A stretch of DNA of 64,000 nucleotides from Xanthostigma xanthostigma (GCA_963575645.1 OY754466.1:2272001-2336000), one strand, 5' to 3'; numbered from the stretch's first letter, positions 21,946-35,716 are shown. Notes: generated by a model not told the origin, from the sequence alone. Made by a program: numbers and translations.

Positions 21946-22551
21946 TTAAGAAAAATATGAGCAATTTGTAACGTGAACCGGTCCGATTCGAGGGGTTCCT
22001 TCAATGTTTCAGATCGATCTAAAAATCGTTTAACTCCAAATCATCGACCCCCAGAACAACATGCCGATAATAGAGAGATATTATATTGTCTATTCGTCTT
22101 TATGCCCTTCATACTGGTTCAGTTATTCAATACAAACGCTCGTCACGTGGCATTGTGTTGTATTGATTTAACCCCGATAGCTAAATTTAAATATATATGA
22201 ACAATAACTGACAGATCAACAAGTATAATAGGTATCAAGCTTTCCACTAAAAAGTTGTTGTATAAAATCAACACCGTAAAATATATTTTAATATAAACCA
22301 AAGTAAAAATGACGCTATACCTATTGATACCTCGTTTAAAAAATGGATTATTTCTGAATAACACAATTTTATCTAGCAAAATACATATTACGCTAACATT
22401 TTATGAATCAAAAATTAAATCACAACATAAATAGTAATATTATATTATATATATTATATATATTATATATTATATTATTATGCGCCCCACGATTTTATTT
22501 TTAGTTTATTCAAAGCGCCCTATGGTATTCTAGTTTTTAGTACATTTTTAC
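21946..22551. other. no gene seen
   Basis: AT-rich DNA with a TATTATA-type simple repeat near 22440-22480. Confidence 0.4.
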
Positions 22552-23089
22552 TGGTGATGTGCCGGATATCCGTATCCGTATCCGCGGGTATCCGAGAGAG
22601 AAGAAAGATCCGTATCCGTATCCGCTAGTCTTTTACGGATCTTTTATCTTATTAATTTTCAATTCATAGATGAAATTTTATACATATAGGTGATTAGGAA
22701 ATAATGAAAAACTGTTAAATTCCATTCAGATTATTTTTTATTTTTTAAAATCGTATTTGGCACCTTTATATTGCAAACATTTATCGTAGTGTGTCCCATA
22801 CTAATAGTACATAACTCAAAGGTACTAAATCAACTATCTTTATATTGAGATATTGCACATCGATCTATGGAAAGAGACAATATGTTATGAGAGTTACTAA
22901 CTCTTAAATAGGTCAATAACTTTTTCCCATAACAGATAGTCTCTTTCCAAAGGTCGATGTGCAATATTTACCGCCGCGTACTCTAAGAAAGTTAAGATCC
23001 GTATCTGTATTCGCGGAACTTGAAACCAATTATCCGTATTCAGATCCGTATCCGCGGATATACATTTTTAACGATCCGGCACATCACTA
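22552..23089. mobile_element. hAT-type miniature element, family C, copy 3
   Basis: Ends TGGTGATGTGCCGGAT / ATCCGGCACATCACTA, flanked by ATTTTTAC and ATTTTTCC, an 8-bp duplication with one change. It contains the central palindrome like copy 2 but without the nested insert, so it shows the pre-insertion structure. Confidence 0.9.
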
Positions 23090-25019
23090 ATTTTTCCCCA
23101 CGACGGAACGGAGCAGGTATATGCGTTTAGCCTGAGAGATTGTTTGTTTGTAAGTTTGTTTGTGCACTCGAATGTCGCCATTTATCTGGAAAACGGTTTG
23201 ATCAATTCAGATGCGGTTTTTGATTGTACAATTAAAGCGTTTAATTTAAAAGTTTTTTACTTATTTTATTTAACAAAAATACTGATTTTGAGACATTTGT
23301 TTATATCGCATAAACGGCTGTCGAAATGCCGTGGATGAAGATCATACGCCGACTGACGACTAATTAAAGCCAGTCATTTGACACTTTGCACGGCGTGTCA
23401 TTCGGGCTGTATGACGGAATTCCCCGCTTCCCCATTATGCCCCCTAACCCTACTTTTAGCGTGTTCAAATAGTTTCACGGAACACTTCCCGTAAATACAT
23501 GACATAATACATGTCGTAAAAATAGTCACACTTCGCGAAGCATAATACAGCTACGGTTAATGAATGGAGACGTGGTAGAAAAAAATTTCTCAAATGTATG
23601 TTTTGTCGGTATAGGCGATGATATATGAACTTTAATGCTGGCCAACCAATTCAAGCTCATTTGGCTTATAGAGCGGACACTTTATTAAACAGACGACGCC
23701 CGGACCCGACCGGTCGGCATAACAGCTAACGGAAATGCCGTCATAAACACACTATTGTATTAATTGCACGGCTGGCTAGATTAATTTACCATTTGCGTTT
23801 ACTTAAATATGAATGTAGTACGCTTGTAATACATGCTATATCATTTACCCGCGGCATTGCTCGTGTTCATATGAGACTGAAAATTTTACAAGAAAAACAT
23901 CGATTGTTGTCTTATATAAATACGCAAGGGCCGAAAGTGTGATATTCTTAACTTGCGCGCCATGATGCCTGAGGCGAAGCCGACGGCATAATAAAAGCTG
24001 AACAATAATAACGTTTATTGTTACAATATTATATCTTTGTCAACGACGTCAATGTGAATGGTTTAAGTCACTATAAGCTTAGTACTATTCCACTTATAGT
24101 GTGTCATTCAACATTAAATGGCTCAGCAAAGATAACTCCGTACTTGCAACATTCACTACTGCCTCTGTGGTCTGTGCTGTGTGCGCTCTATAAATGTGCG
24201 AATGCGACAGCACAGAGCTATGGCGCTCGGAGTGAGTCATTCGCAAAAAAAAGAGCGACTCGCTCCGCTCCGAAAAGGGAGTCGTTCATTATGAACGACT
24301 CGCTCAGGAGCGACACATCACTATAACGCGCGAGTTTTAAAAAGAAGCAAAGAGAATTAAACGGATTTTGAACAATGCTATTCTTAAGCAGTCAGCTTAT
24401 TTAATTATGTATATATAAACAAACTTACTCGTCAAACTATCTGTAAAAAAACTTTAAATCCCTACAGTATCGTAAAAACAGCTTACAGTGCCGCCGAGTT
24501 TCTATGAACTTATTCCTCTATTTTTATTTCTTAAATAATCTCGGCATTCGTTAAAAGTTTGTTATTGTTTTGTGTCTGGGTGCAGAAAATTGACATTAAT
24601 ATGCAAACATTGTGCATTGCATAACACTGCAGTGTTAAAATATACGTTTGGCTAAATCAACATCTAAGATTCTAGAGGGTTAATTGCCTTTAAAGATTTA
24701 GGTTAACCTTCATGAGCACAATATAATGTTCATATTAAAGGAGCACCCTTTATTAAACCTGAGCTTCGCTGACCTACTTTAGAAGGTTTTATATTTGGTT
24801 TATGTTTAATGTTTACTGCATTCTAGCGAATGGTACATCAGCTACCGGACGAAGCTGGGTTACCAGTCGTACTCACAATTAAAAAAAGTTAGTCAATTTG
24901 GTGTAAATGTCGCTTTTTTAGTTATTATTCAAAATGTGACAAAGAAATACGTTAATAGGACTTCTTTTTAGCATTCAATGAATTTATCTATATAAAAACA
25001 GTGTGTTAATAGTATACAG
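23090..25019. other. no gene; hAT end near 24240-24315
   Basis: Mostly unassigned. 24240-24315 reads GAGCGACTCGCTCC... through GAACGACTCGCTCAGGAGCG to ACACATCACTA. That is a hAT-type terminus (reversed TAGTGATGTGTCGCTCC) with nested palindromes; no matching left end was identified. Confidence 0.4.
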
Positions 25020-25258
25020 TGTTGGAAGATTAAGAAGGAAGAATACTGGTGGCATAGGATCGATGAAACAAAGCAAATACTGAAGGTTTTTATTGCATTT
25101 TATTGTCTGACGTTTCGGAAATCTTTATGCCATCTTCGGAGATAAAGGCATAAAGATTGCCGAAACGTCAGACAATAAAATGCAATAAAAACCTTCAGTA
25201 TTTGCTTTGTTTCATCGATCCTATGCCACCAGGATTCTTTCTTTTTAATCTTCCAACA
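25020..25258. mobile_element. foldback with GAAACGTC hammerhead-like core
   Basis: A near-perfect inverted repeat with arms of about 118 bp. Each arm contains a GGCATAAAGATT-stem and GAAACGTCAGAC; the CTGAAGA box is mutated (CCGAAGA on the minus strand, CGGAGAT on the plus). It is related in layout to the foldbacks at 37391-37633 and 60990-61164. Confidence 0.8.
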
Positions 25259-26084
25259 TTGAAACTAGATCATCATCACTCTAAATTATTAGAGTCATTT
25301 TTTCACAGTATACAGTGTGTTCACCGAAAGTGGTAAGTGAATAATTCATGTATTCTACTAGACACAAAAAAAGTTAAAATATATTTTTGTTCAACTTGAA
25401 GATTTATTATCGAAAACTGCTGAGGTATATTTTTTTGTACTTCAAACTCAAGTGTACATGCAATTTTTTTTTCAAACGGCAACATAATTTTAAAAATCTC
25501 TATGTTTTCTCTATAAATTCATATAAAATTTTCACAAGGTTACATAAGAAAATAATCGAGAAAAACGTTATCAATTTATTAATTAAACACACACTAATAA
25601 ACGATTCGATCTGTCACTGCGCGCGCACCAAAATCCTCTCCAAAACAAGCATCGTGTGAAGCGATAACATAAAAGTCATCTCGAAATCCAGCGCATGTAA
25701 CCTAGCAAGGATCTAGCGGCAAAACCAGCCCCGTGTGCAGTCTCATGAACGGCGACGCGCCAATTGAACGGTTTTACTCCCAGCCAAACGCGGCATCAGA
25801 TGTCTCACGTCAAAATGAAATCATCGGTCACTACAGTGATACTGATACCACGGAAATATGCAGTAAATTATTATTAGTGTGTGAACAAACGCGTCATCTC
25901 TAAACTATTCTAAAAGTCGCATCTCTAATACAATACTTAATATTCCATGTAAAATTAACCTCATTGACCCCACGACCTCCAGTTACAGTTCATATAGTTA
26001 CCGTTTATCGACCTTATGTACAGAGGCGGACTAACCGTTTAGTTGCAGTCGCCTTTGCCGCTGATTTTGTAAAGTATAATACGC
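25259..26084. other. no gene seen
   Basis: Unassigned; no coding or repeat structure recognised. Confidence 0.4.
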
Positions 26085-26398
26085 GCCACGGACCTAAAAG
26101 GTATCGCAAGTAAGTCACAAACAGCGTCGCAAAGGCACATTTTAGAGCCGTTGATATTCCCACCACCTCCCAGCTACCTGCACGGAACGTGCGCTCGTCG
26201 GTGATTGGACGTGATCGCTCGTTGCCTTTGTCACTTGTCGCTTTCCATGCTTTAAAGTGCAGTCGAGTACGCTATTGTCAAGTTGTTATTGCTATGTTTG
26301 TTTTGTTGAGTTGCGAGTTTGTAGTTTTTCACCAGACTGTACAAGCGCAAGTCCGCATTCGCATTTAACTTCCGAGCCTTTTAGATTCGTGGCTAGTA
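26085..26398 (-). repeat. inverted partner of 20994-21340
   Basis: Reverse-complement match to the repeat described there, ending near CCGAGCCTTTTAGATTCGTG. Confidence 0.65.
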
Positions 26399-27951
26399 TT
26401 ATACCTCTCACTTAGAGAGTTTTCTCGGTTTCCAGTTCTCACTCACTCAGGTTTGATAAATTGAAATCAGTACTTCTTTTTTTGTGAGAACCATTCAAGT
26501 CGTAACACTAATTACGAAAACAACATTACGTTCAATTTAACTCGACAGTCTACAAATTCGGACTAAGCTGGACCAGGCCACTAAAAATAAAAATTTACAA
26601 ATACATTTAGAAATAAAAACACGAACAAATTAAAAACCATATAGGTACCTAATTAAAAAATATATTTTCGCGTTTATACGACATTAATTCATAAATACTA
26701 TTATTAACACCTGTGTTTGTATAAAAAAAGAAAAAATGTTTTTAAATATAGATAATAATACAAAAAAAAAACTTTGTATCAGCGTAGGGAGTGTGCAAAA
26801 AAAGTAGAATACGTAATTTTAAGAAATACAAATCTTTGATTAACGTCAGATTAAATAAAACAATCGTCCAATTTTTCAGACAATATAATTAACAAATACT
26901 TATAATTATCGACCAATTTTATTTTAAGACAGAACATACGTAATCTTTAAATTGCCATGTTAAACCGTGCAGCAGAGAGAGATAACCTAAAGATGTTTGC
27001 CATCGGTTATATCAAACTGAATTTATTTCTATATAAATCTGTATAAAAAAACTTTGCGCATATTCTGTTGTACGAAATTTATGTAAAATTTTCTCCTCTT
27101 TCGTTTAAAACGAACCGATCTGATTTAAATTGAGTGAGTTATAAGCGAAAAACTTCGTTTTTTCTTTATTACTCCCCTTTGGGGTAAAAATTCAAAAATC
27201 GGGCGACGTTAGGATCCAAGTTACCCGAAGACGAATCGAACAAAAAAAAGTTTTTTTAAATCGGTTAAGGCGTTTGAGATGTACACAATCCACAAAAAAG
27301 CGTGACACAGATTCACAGACAAAGCAAGTACATATTGGCGCTTCCAGCTAAAGCTTGAGTCGCTCCTAAAAATATACAATTATAATTCAATGAAATGATG
27401 TTCTGATCCGGATTTGGATCTTCTTAATTCATTTTTATATTTTTTAGCTCAAAACCTGGATCGAAACGTCAATTAGTTGAATTGTAATTGTATAATATTA
27501 TTTTTGTTAATATATTGTTTGAAAAATTGCCCGATAAGTTTATTTATTTAAGAAATACAATTTAGAATATTCCTGCGTTTAATTTTTTTTCTACAGCACA
27601 GTGTACAAAAAACATTGATTTTCCCGCAGTTGTGTTGTTTGAAAAGATGAAAATGGTTTGCAAAATATTTTCACAGTCTTTTTACACTTCTTATGGGAAA
27701 ACTTTATTTCTGTTGTAAGCGCTACGGGCATACAAACTGAGATCGTGTTTGATTTGGGTTACCTGTGTGTTATTTCACCTTTGTACGTTCCAGTTTTCGT
27801 AAAGTTTGATTCCACAGTATTGCGGATGAATATATACACACATACACACACAGAGAGAGAGAGAGAGTCAGTTACATAATACATACTTCTAGTTGAAATG
27901 ACGAAACCAGTTCATTTTTTGAAAACGAGTAACCGAACTGCTTTCAGACAG
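26399..27951. other. no gene; retroelement tails
   Basis: 26830-26940 and 27400-27550 hold pieces of the Penelope-like assembly also seen at 2380 (GATTAACGTC, ATCGACCAATTTT, GGATCGAAACGTCAATT). 27170-27350 pairs with 17361-17600. A short (CA)n/(GA)n microsatellite lies at 27836-27870. Confidence 0.45.
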
Positions 27952-28006
27952 CTGTGTTGTAAAAAAAGTATATACAGTCACTGTATATACTTTTTTTACA
28001 ACACAG
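27952..28006. repeat. perfect 27-bp-arm palindrome
   Basis: Arms at 27952-27978 and 27980-28006, one central base, no mismatch. It abuts a second palindrome at 28019-28047, formed by two transposon ends facing each other. Confidence 0.95.
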
Positions 28007-28035
28007 AAAAAATAAATGGAGTTCACACTGTATTA

Positions 28036-28457
28036 CAGTGTGAACTCTATTTAACGACAAACTCCTTAAAACGTCGAAATTACTTAACTCTAGTTGGTTT
28101 TGTTGCTCAATACAATGATACACTCTAAATAACGACACGCCCACTCTACAAATAGCGACAACACGTCATCGTTAAGCAATAAACAGTTTGTTATTTTGTT
28201 GCTTTGTTGTCGGCATCATGCGTACCGAAGATTATAAGAAATTCGTTCTTTTGTTTGTTGGGATTAACTTTCATACAACTAAAATACTGGAGTAAGTAAA
28301 GATAACAAACTATACGGAATGTGTGATAGTATGAATGTTTATATGTTATGAGTAAATACATAATATAGTAAAAAAATATTAATGGATTATTTCTTCTCTC
28401 TGTTTAACGACAACCCTCAATAACGCCACAAAGTGTCGCTATATAGAGTTCAAACTG
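28036..28457. mobile_element. pogo/Tc1-type miniature element, family J, copy 1
   Basis: Inverted ends CAGTGTGAACTCTATTTAACGAC (left) and its relative CAGTTTGAACTCTATATAGCG (right, reversed), with TA on both sides. The interior shares GTTGTCGGCATCATGCGTAC with the copy at 56059-56495. No transposase. Confidence 0.85.
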
Positions 28458-29037
28458 TAGTTTTAAATTATAGGTACATGTCAATATGCCAAAAAATGTT
28501 ACAATAATTTAAGAAATTTAAGAAATATTTATTAACTGTGGGATACCGTGGACATAAAAGTATTACCCGTGGACACGTATGTCCATGGTGGAAACTTGTC
28601 TACGGTTTCGCACAGTTAATAAATATTCCTTAATTTAGTCTTAAATGAATTTCGTATGAAAAATTTACTTTTACAAAAATAGCACAAATATTGGGGGGGG
28701 GGGTATAATTGGCCCAAGGCCACCCAAACTTCAAAGACGGCACTGCTTTTACCGACGTATGGTGTCCCCAGGGCTAACTTTAATATTTTTATTTACATCC
28801 GAAATAATAACTAATCACTATAGTTGTCTCTATAAAATAATAATTTTTGACCACGATCTCTTGAACTGCTTTCAGAATCGAATAATCAGATACCCGATTC
28901 TACTCGAGTATTCGTCGTCATTCTACTCTAAAACGAGTATGTGTGAAAGTTTAAACCAGACTTTTTAGTTTTTACGAACATTCGATAAAGTGAATATACA
29001 TAATATTACTCGAACTTGGTTATTTCTTTATTCATTA
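28458..29037. other. no gene seen
   Basis: Unassigned. Contains an inverted pair around 28501-28555 and 28605-28640 (AAATTTAAGAAATATTTATTAACTG) and a G homopolymer at about 28692. Confidence 0.4.
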
Positions 29038-29489
29038 AAAAAACCTCACAATTTCTCCACATAAATTATATATCATTTTACAAATAATTGCTTGCTCTAC
29101 TGACATCGACAACTAAAAAATTTATTATTGCTTTTGTTTTTGTAAATTAATTAAAATACAGCAACGCTGAACAACGTCTGCCATCTGACTGTTTTAATTT
29201 TGAAACAGCGAGCAACGCTGAACAACGTCACAGCAATGTTGCATGATGCCATCTGACGGCTTAGCTCAACGCTTTTGCTACTTAAGCCTCTATATGACAA
29301 TTTTAGTAAAATATTTCTTCGATCTGTCATCTGAGCTTCATATTGTAATACAACAAAAAGAAGAACGTTATAAGCAGTGTGCAAAATTAGAAACGAACTG
29401 AATACCTGCAATCATATTTAAAAAATAATTTTGTAAAGTGATAATTATTATACTTATTTAGTGCGAATAATTCGCACAGGTCACTCTAG
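29038..29489 (+). mobile_element. Helitron family H1, copy 3 (5'-truncated)
   Basis: The 3' hairpin GTGCGAATAATTCGCAC and CTAG end are intact; the 5' end is missing and one internal duplicated block is absent. Confidence 0.8.
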
Positions 29490-30351
29490 TAAAAATATGT
29501 TTCAATTGTAACACGGGAATTTTATTTATATAGATAGATACAAGCCTTGCTGAGATTATCTTCAAAAATAATCGACACAATGGCCTGGGAGTCATGTCTG
29601 GAACAGTTTGTATATAAAATGAAAAATAAACGCCAAAGGTTTTTCACTGAACGCAAGATTTCACAGCAAACAAAACTTGGAGACACTCGGAAGATTGGCT
29701 ACTTTAAGTTGTCAGTTCTGTAAAATAAAAATGTCAGACGTGCTTAAGTTAAACGTATGCAAAAGGTAGTTATGATCCGATTTTCCTCCATATTTTCCAT
29801 ACCAAACATTTATGAAAAATATTTTCTTTAGCACTTTATTACAATTCAAATCAGCAAAATTGTACGCCCAACATCGAGCGTTAAAAAAATGTTTTCTAAA
29901 CTTTGAACTTCACTCCCAAAGTATGGAAAGCTTGACATATAATTATATACATTACTAATAGTTCAGTAGAAATAGCCCGATCGGAATAAGTACGAAGGTT
30001 TTAGAAACTTTGGGAATTCGATGAATTGAGACAAAATGCAAAATGTGATCCCAAAACAGTACAAAAAAGTTTATTTGAAATATCACGCTTCGGGTGCCTC
30101 ATAGGTAAAAAATGTTTACATAAAAATGAAACATTATTAAATTTTTTACAAAATATGTTTTATACATTTTTTCTCAAAACTGAATATTTTCGGTGCAGCC
30201 GTCGTGCAAAGTCAAGGATTATTGACAAAATTATGATTTAGTTTTTTGTAATTTATTATGCTATCTTGACTAAATTTTATATATGCTTATTTGAGACCTA
30301 TTGGATCTAACAATTCCGACATGTTTAGCCATACACGTTTAATATTTTCAA
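29490..30351. other. no gene seen
   Basis: AT-rich; open frames here show no family resemblance. Confidence 0.4.
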
Positions 30352-30950
30352 CTAGTGTGACCTGTGCGAATTATTCGCACTAAATAAGTATAATAATTAT
30401 CACTTTACAAAATTATTTTTGTAATATGATTGCAGGTATTCAATTCGTTTCTAATTTTGCACACTGCTTATAACGTTCTTCTTTTTGTTGTATTACAATA
30501 TGAAGCTCAGATGACAGATCGAAGAAATATTTTACTAAAATTGTCATATAGAGGCGCAAGTAGCAAAAGCGTTGAGCTAAGCCAGATGGCATCATACAGC
30601 ATTGCTGTGACGTTCAGTGTTGCTCGCTGTTTCAAAATTAAAGCCGTCAGATGGCAGTATGCAGTATTGTGTCTGTTGTATTACAATATGAAGGTCAGAT
30701 GACAGATCGAAGTGTTGACGTTGTTTCAAAATTAAAGTCGTCAGATGGCAGACGTTGTTCAGCGTTGCTGTATTTTAATTAATTTACAAAAACAAAAGCA
30801 AATATAAATTTTTTAGTTGTCGATATCAGTAGAGCAAGCAATTATCAGTAAAATGATATATAGTTTATGTGGAGAAATTGTGAGGTTTTTTCTAAAAAGG
30901 GAGGCACACATCTTTAACCTTAGCGTATTAATATATATATATATATATGA
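30352..30950 (-). mobile_element. Helitron family H1, copy 4
   Basis: Both ends present. CTAG at 30352-30355 is next to the hairpin, and the 5' TC end is at 30949-30950 with an expanded (AT)n just inside it. Inserted between A and T. Confidence 0.85.
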
Positions 30951-31318
30951 TTCTTTGTATGCTGTGGTTTATATGATTACTATTTCTGGCGTGTATTTCT
31001 AGTAAGGTGTAAACACTTATTATTATTTTCAATATTCCTTAGAATGCAATTTGAACGATTTGAACGTTTTCTATTAGCTTTGAATATAAGCGCATGCAAA
31101 ACGAAAATACGCTATATAGAGGTACACCTGTCAAATAAAGACTATTTTCTTCTGTGTTGTTTATTTGTCAGTTGTATTTATTTCGTTTTTGTTTCTTGAC
31201 ATTTTTATTCCGCTTCATTGGTACAGCGGCATTCACAAGATCAGTATTTTTGTCGAGTAAACAAATTTCGTAATATCGACGTTCGTAGGCTTCACGACCG
31301 ACGTTGCTTCACATCTTC
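30951..31318. other. no gene seen
   Basis: Unassigned AT-rich DNA. Confidence 0.4.
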
Positions 31319-31525
31319 TTGGTTTCCGGGCTTGTAGGCTGTGGTACATTGGTATTTCTACTTGACGTTTCGTCTACAACTGCGGTAAACATTAACAAAA
31401 TATGTGAGTCGCCTAGGACCCTTTTCCCGTTTCCACATCGTTTTTGATAATGTCTACCGCAGTTGTAAACGAAACGTCGGGTAGAAATACCAATGTACCA
31501 CGACCTACAAGCCCGGAAACGAAGA
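31319..31525. mobile_element. foldback with ~76-bp arms and GAAACGTC
   Basis: Arms 31319-31394 and 31449-31525 are near-perfect complements. They include GACGTTTCGTCTACAACTGC and share the GAAACGTC core of the hammerhead-like foldbacks, but no CTGAAGA box is visible. Confidence 0.8.
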
Positions 31526-31937
31526 AAAATTGGAATAACGTAATTCAAATCGATTCAGTCGGTAGAGGCGCTGCGGCACGCAAAAATCAAACAGAAAAAG
31601 ACGAGATATGACTCTGAACTTAACCTAAAAACAGGGGGATGGGGCAAAATTTAATAAGTTTACAAGTGCGAGAAGATTTTTTTTTTTAAATACTTGGTAT
31701 TACTTTGCGATATATAAATAAATAACTCGTCGTCTTGAGGGTTCCGCGCGTCTTCAATTTAATATAGTTTACAATCATCATGTAGGATAGTGCCACTTTC
31801 GCTTAATATACAAAAACTAACATTGTAGTTAAAGAGTGTACCTTTTTCAAGCATTGAGTTAGAAGTTTTATAAATCATAATGTTTGGAATTTCTATCCGT
31901 TCCTGAGAAAAAGAGTCATTGCACTTATAGATACACA
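31526..31937. other. no gene; retroelement tail-like piece
   Basis: 31662-31755 carries ACAAGTGCGAGAAGATTT and GAGGGTTCCGCGCG, a decayed relative of 5936-5985. Confidence 0.35.
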
Positions 31938-32535
31938 TCATATATATTAATACGCTATAAGGTTAAAGATGTTTGCCTCCCTTTTTAGAAAAAAACCTCA
32001 CATTTTCTCCACATAAATTATATATCATTTTACAGATAATTGCTTGCTCTACTGACATCGACAACTAAAAAATTTATTATTGCTTTTGTTTTTGTAAATT
32101 AATTAAAATACAGCAACGCTGAACAACGTCTGCCATCTGACGGTTTTAATTTTGAAACAACGTCAACACTTCGATCTGTCATCTGACCTTCATATTGTAA
32201 TACAACAGACACAATACTGCATACTGCCATCTGACGGCTTTAATTTTGAAACAGCGAGCAACGCTGAACAACGTCACATCAATGCTGCATGATGCCATCT
32301 GACGGCTTAGCTCAACGCTTTTGCTACTTGCGCCTCTATATGACAATTTTAGTAAAATATTTCTTCGATCTGTCATCTGAGCTTCATATTGTAATACAAC
32401 AAAAAGAAGAACGTTATAAGCAGTTTGCAAAATTAGAAAAGAATTGAATACCTGCAATCATATTTAAACAATAATTTTGTAAAGTGATAATTATTATACT
32501 TATTTAGTGCGAATAATTCGCACAGGTCACTCTAA
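31938..32535 (+). mobile_element. Helitron family H1, copy 5
   Basis: Full length: A|TCATATATATTAATACG at the 5' end; hairpin, AGGTCACT and CTAA at the 3' end. CTAA fits the general CTRR rule. Confidence 0.88.
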
Positions 32536-33051
32536 TATGTGTAAATATATTGTCACACTCTGAATTGCTAAAGCATGTGTTGGCAATACAGAAGTCTATA
32601 AATCTTCGTGGTTGTTGGTTTAATTCTCGGATTGAATTGAGCTAAAAAGGCGCAGAAGGCGAGGGTCTGAAGGCCTGATTTAATAACTTTCCGAGAGACC
32701 AATGTATATCATAATATAACACTAGTAAATAGTCAAAGTTGTCATTCATTACTATGCCCATATAAATACACGTGAATAATCTATGAATTTTTGATAAGTT
32801 CTGGAAATTTCTAGAAGAAAAGTTTATTATTTATATCAAAAGTTGGGAATAAATGACGTCTGTTTAGTACGTACCAACTTGAGTCAGTTAAGAAATTCAG
32901 TGCAATAAAAATATGTACAACGTGTCCAGGAATTGTAACTACTTTCAATAATAGAATTTAAAAAAAAATAAGTTCGAAAATTATAAGTTTATAACAGTAC
33001 TAAAAAACTTAAAATATAATTTAATACAACAAATCTGAAACATATATATAG
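32536..33051. other. no gene seen
   Basis: Unassigned AT-rich DNA. Confidence 0.4.
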
Positions 33052-33303
33052 GGTGACACGTAATTGCTCGTATTCCTCTCGGGAGAAGAAACTATGACTA
33101 ATTTGGAATGATTTAGCCTTATCATTTGGGGTTCGGAAATGAGTCATTTTTGTGAGATTTTCCAAAATTCGAATTTTCCTAAAAAGAAAACCGAAGCAGA
33201 ATTTCTCGACAATGACGCATTTCAGACCCCCAAGTAATAGAGGTTAAATCATGCCAAATTAGCCATAGTTTCTTCACCCGACAGGAATACGAGCAATTAC
33301 CGG
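33052..33303. mobile_element. foldback element, ~105-bp arms
   Basis: Left arm GTAATTGCTCGTATTCCTCT... and right arm ending AGGAATACGAGCAATTACCG are imperfect complements, meeting near 33180. A small non-autonomous element; target duplication unclear. Confidence 0.75.
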
Positions 33304-33898
33304 CCTAACTCATTAACGCTAGAAGCTAGACATTTGAAATTTGGTCAGTGGGTTCCTTTTGTGACGTAAGTACCTAATAATAATAAGACAGGATTTGGAG
33401 AAATTGGATCCTTAGCGGTCACAAGAGGGTGTAGAGTTTTTTTGACATGTTCATCTTAAATCGTTAAGGTCGAAACTAGTACCTAAATAATTTCCCACCT
33501 TGTGTTAGTTGATCGGTTTTTTCATACAATTTTATGTGTGTTTTTAAAAAATTGGCAACACTGGTACGCTGCGCACGAGTGGCAGTTATATGTTTCATAG
33601 CAAAACATAAAAAAACTCAGTTAGGTACAGAGATTTTCTTTAAATCATTTGTTGACGCAAAGCTAAGTGCAACGCACAAACGGAATAACGAAGTAGTAAA
33701 AAGTAGTAAAAAGTAAAAAGCAGATTTTATTCTGGAAACATTTTTTTTTAGAGCGACACTAGCACGTATATGGTTAATGTCAAAATAAAGTGACAGCGGT
33801 TGAATGTTAGTTTATGATAAATTCCGTTCGATGTCGTTAGTGGCCACAAGTTTCGCTTACCGGTAATCCCCCGTTGTTGTAACGTAATAATACGTATA
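33304..33898. other. no gene seen
   Basis: Unassigned; a run of AGTAGTAAAAAGT near 33695-33720. Confidence 0.4.
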
Positions 33899-34472
33899 CA
33901 GTATGTAAACACGTAAGGTGCACATAGGGAAATTAACATTGGGAAAAAATGACTGGATCAGAGTGAGCCTTGATATCTTGTTTTTCAATTTGACAGATAA
34001 TATTCTTTTGCAAAATGAATGTGTATACTACCGAAGAAAATATTCAAATGATTACAACATAATCGGACTTTTTTTATTAATGGGACATTTAATTCCCAAA
34101 AATACTTAAATATGGTGCGAGATCAAATATCTCCGCCTATTCGTGTTGAACCTAAAGACATTGGGTCACTGATTTACCAACGCGCATACGTCATACCAGT
34201 CAGACAATTTTTGAGTGAAATGTTTCCAAACAGATGGAGTTGTTTTTTTGTTTTATTTTTGTACAAAAAAATTAAAATAATTATTTATAAGAGCTTTTTA
34301 TTATTAAAAAAGCTAAGTAAAATGAAATTAAATAAAAATAAAATAGAAATCCTCAAGATTACCACGATAATTCAATAGGAATAACAATTAATGCAGTCAT
34401 GGCTAACTCTGATCCAAGTATTTTTTTCCCAATGCTAATTTCCCTATGTGCACCTTACGCGTTTACATACTG
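33899..34472 (-). mobile_element. Tc1/mariner-type miniature element, copy 2
   Basis: Inverted ends CAGTATGTAAAC with TA on both sides; the interior is the reverse complement of 7678-8236. The forward open frames across it are not coding. Confidence 0.85.
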
Positions 34473-35716
34473 TATAGAAAAGTAGGCTTTTAAAGAATGA
34501 AATAATTTTTCAAAAAGGTTGAGTAGATTTTCAGTTATAAGCGCACGTAATGCGTAAGTGAAGAGCCGGAAGTATTTAATTTAATAAAAAAAAATCGTTT
34601 TTTTTAAAAAGTGTAAAAGTAAATATAAGCTCTCATGACCACATATTCAAAGCAAACAGCTGCAGGTTCTGAGATAAAAACAAATGAATCGAATAAACCG
34701 CATTATTAAATTTCAATAGACTGGGGGCAACTCGAAGTGTCCCTGTGGAAAAAGCAGTAATTAAAGCACTCTATCACATTAAATTGCTAAATAATACATA
34801 TTTCCCAATCGAAATCGCATAAAATATCAGAATGCTATTTTTTAATAACATAATATTACACTGCAGTATATGAAAGCGTGGTGAGAAACGAAATACAGGC
34901 ACAGCGTTATAACCTAAAAAAATTGTATCAAAAAAATCGTACACTTTACAAGTCTAAAAAACAAAATAATCGAAGATGCCTAAATTTAGTGTAGACCACT
35001 TTTTCACATTAAAAAAATACTTTAAAACTTTTAAGTTCGGGCGTTTCCGATCACATACCGAGTTCGTGACGTCATCAGCCTGTACCTGTACGTTTAATTT
35101 ACCTATCGTTTAATTGCATACTTCCATAAAAAATTACGAAAGCAAAAAATTCGTTCTAGGAATCTTTAAAACTGTACAATTACAAACTAATTACCATTTT
35201 AATTATTTGATATTCATTCGACTAACGTCTGTATAAATCATTAAAGAAACAACTCTCGCAGTATGTGGATTCTGCAATCCGTAGCTATATATACCAAAAA
35301 GAAATTTTAGTTACAGTATTCGCTATACAGCATAAACATGCTTAGTGAGCCGCAATAAAGCGTCACAATTGTTCGTAACGCCAATTCACCGTGTGTAGAG
35401 CCCCTTCGCAAAAATCACTTCGAAAAAACGCGCGTATAAAAGGCTTACTTCAATAAATAAAGAACTATAAATGACCGTCGCAGTTTAACAAATCACCAAC
35501 CATTCTCACCAGTGTCTAATTACTGCGACTGTATAAGTTAGAGAGGGCTGTGTAATTATAGATTAGACCGCATTTATAATTTACAAGTTCTAATGGGAAA
35601 TGGGAAAAGCTACATACGTCTAAAGTTGCAGAAGAGTACATACTCTACATACAAACACGCGCTGGCAGGATATGTACATGATATACAATATACCGGGTGA
35701 TTTCAGATATACGTCT
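34473..35716. other. no gene seen
   Basis: Over 1.2 kb without repeats shared elsewhere in the window or recognisable coding sequence; candidate original intron DNA. Confidence 0.35.

Noticed and set aside
24018-24326. 102-codon forward frame
   Set aside because: Overlaps a hAT-like palindromic terminus; composition and lack of homology suggest no gene.
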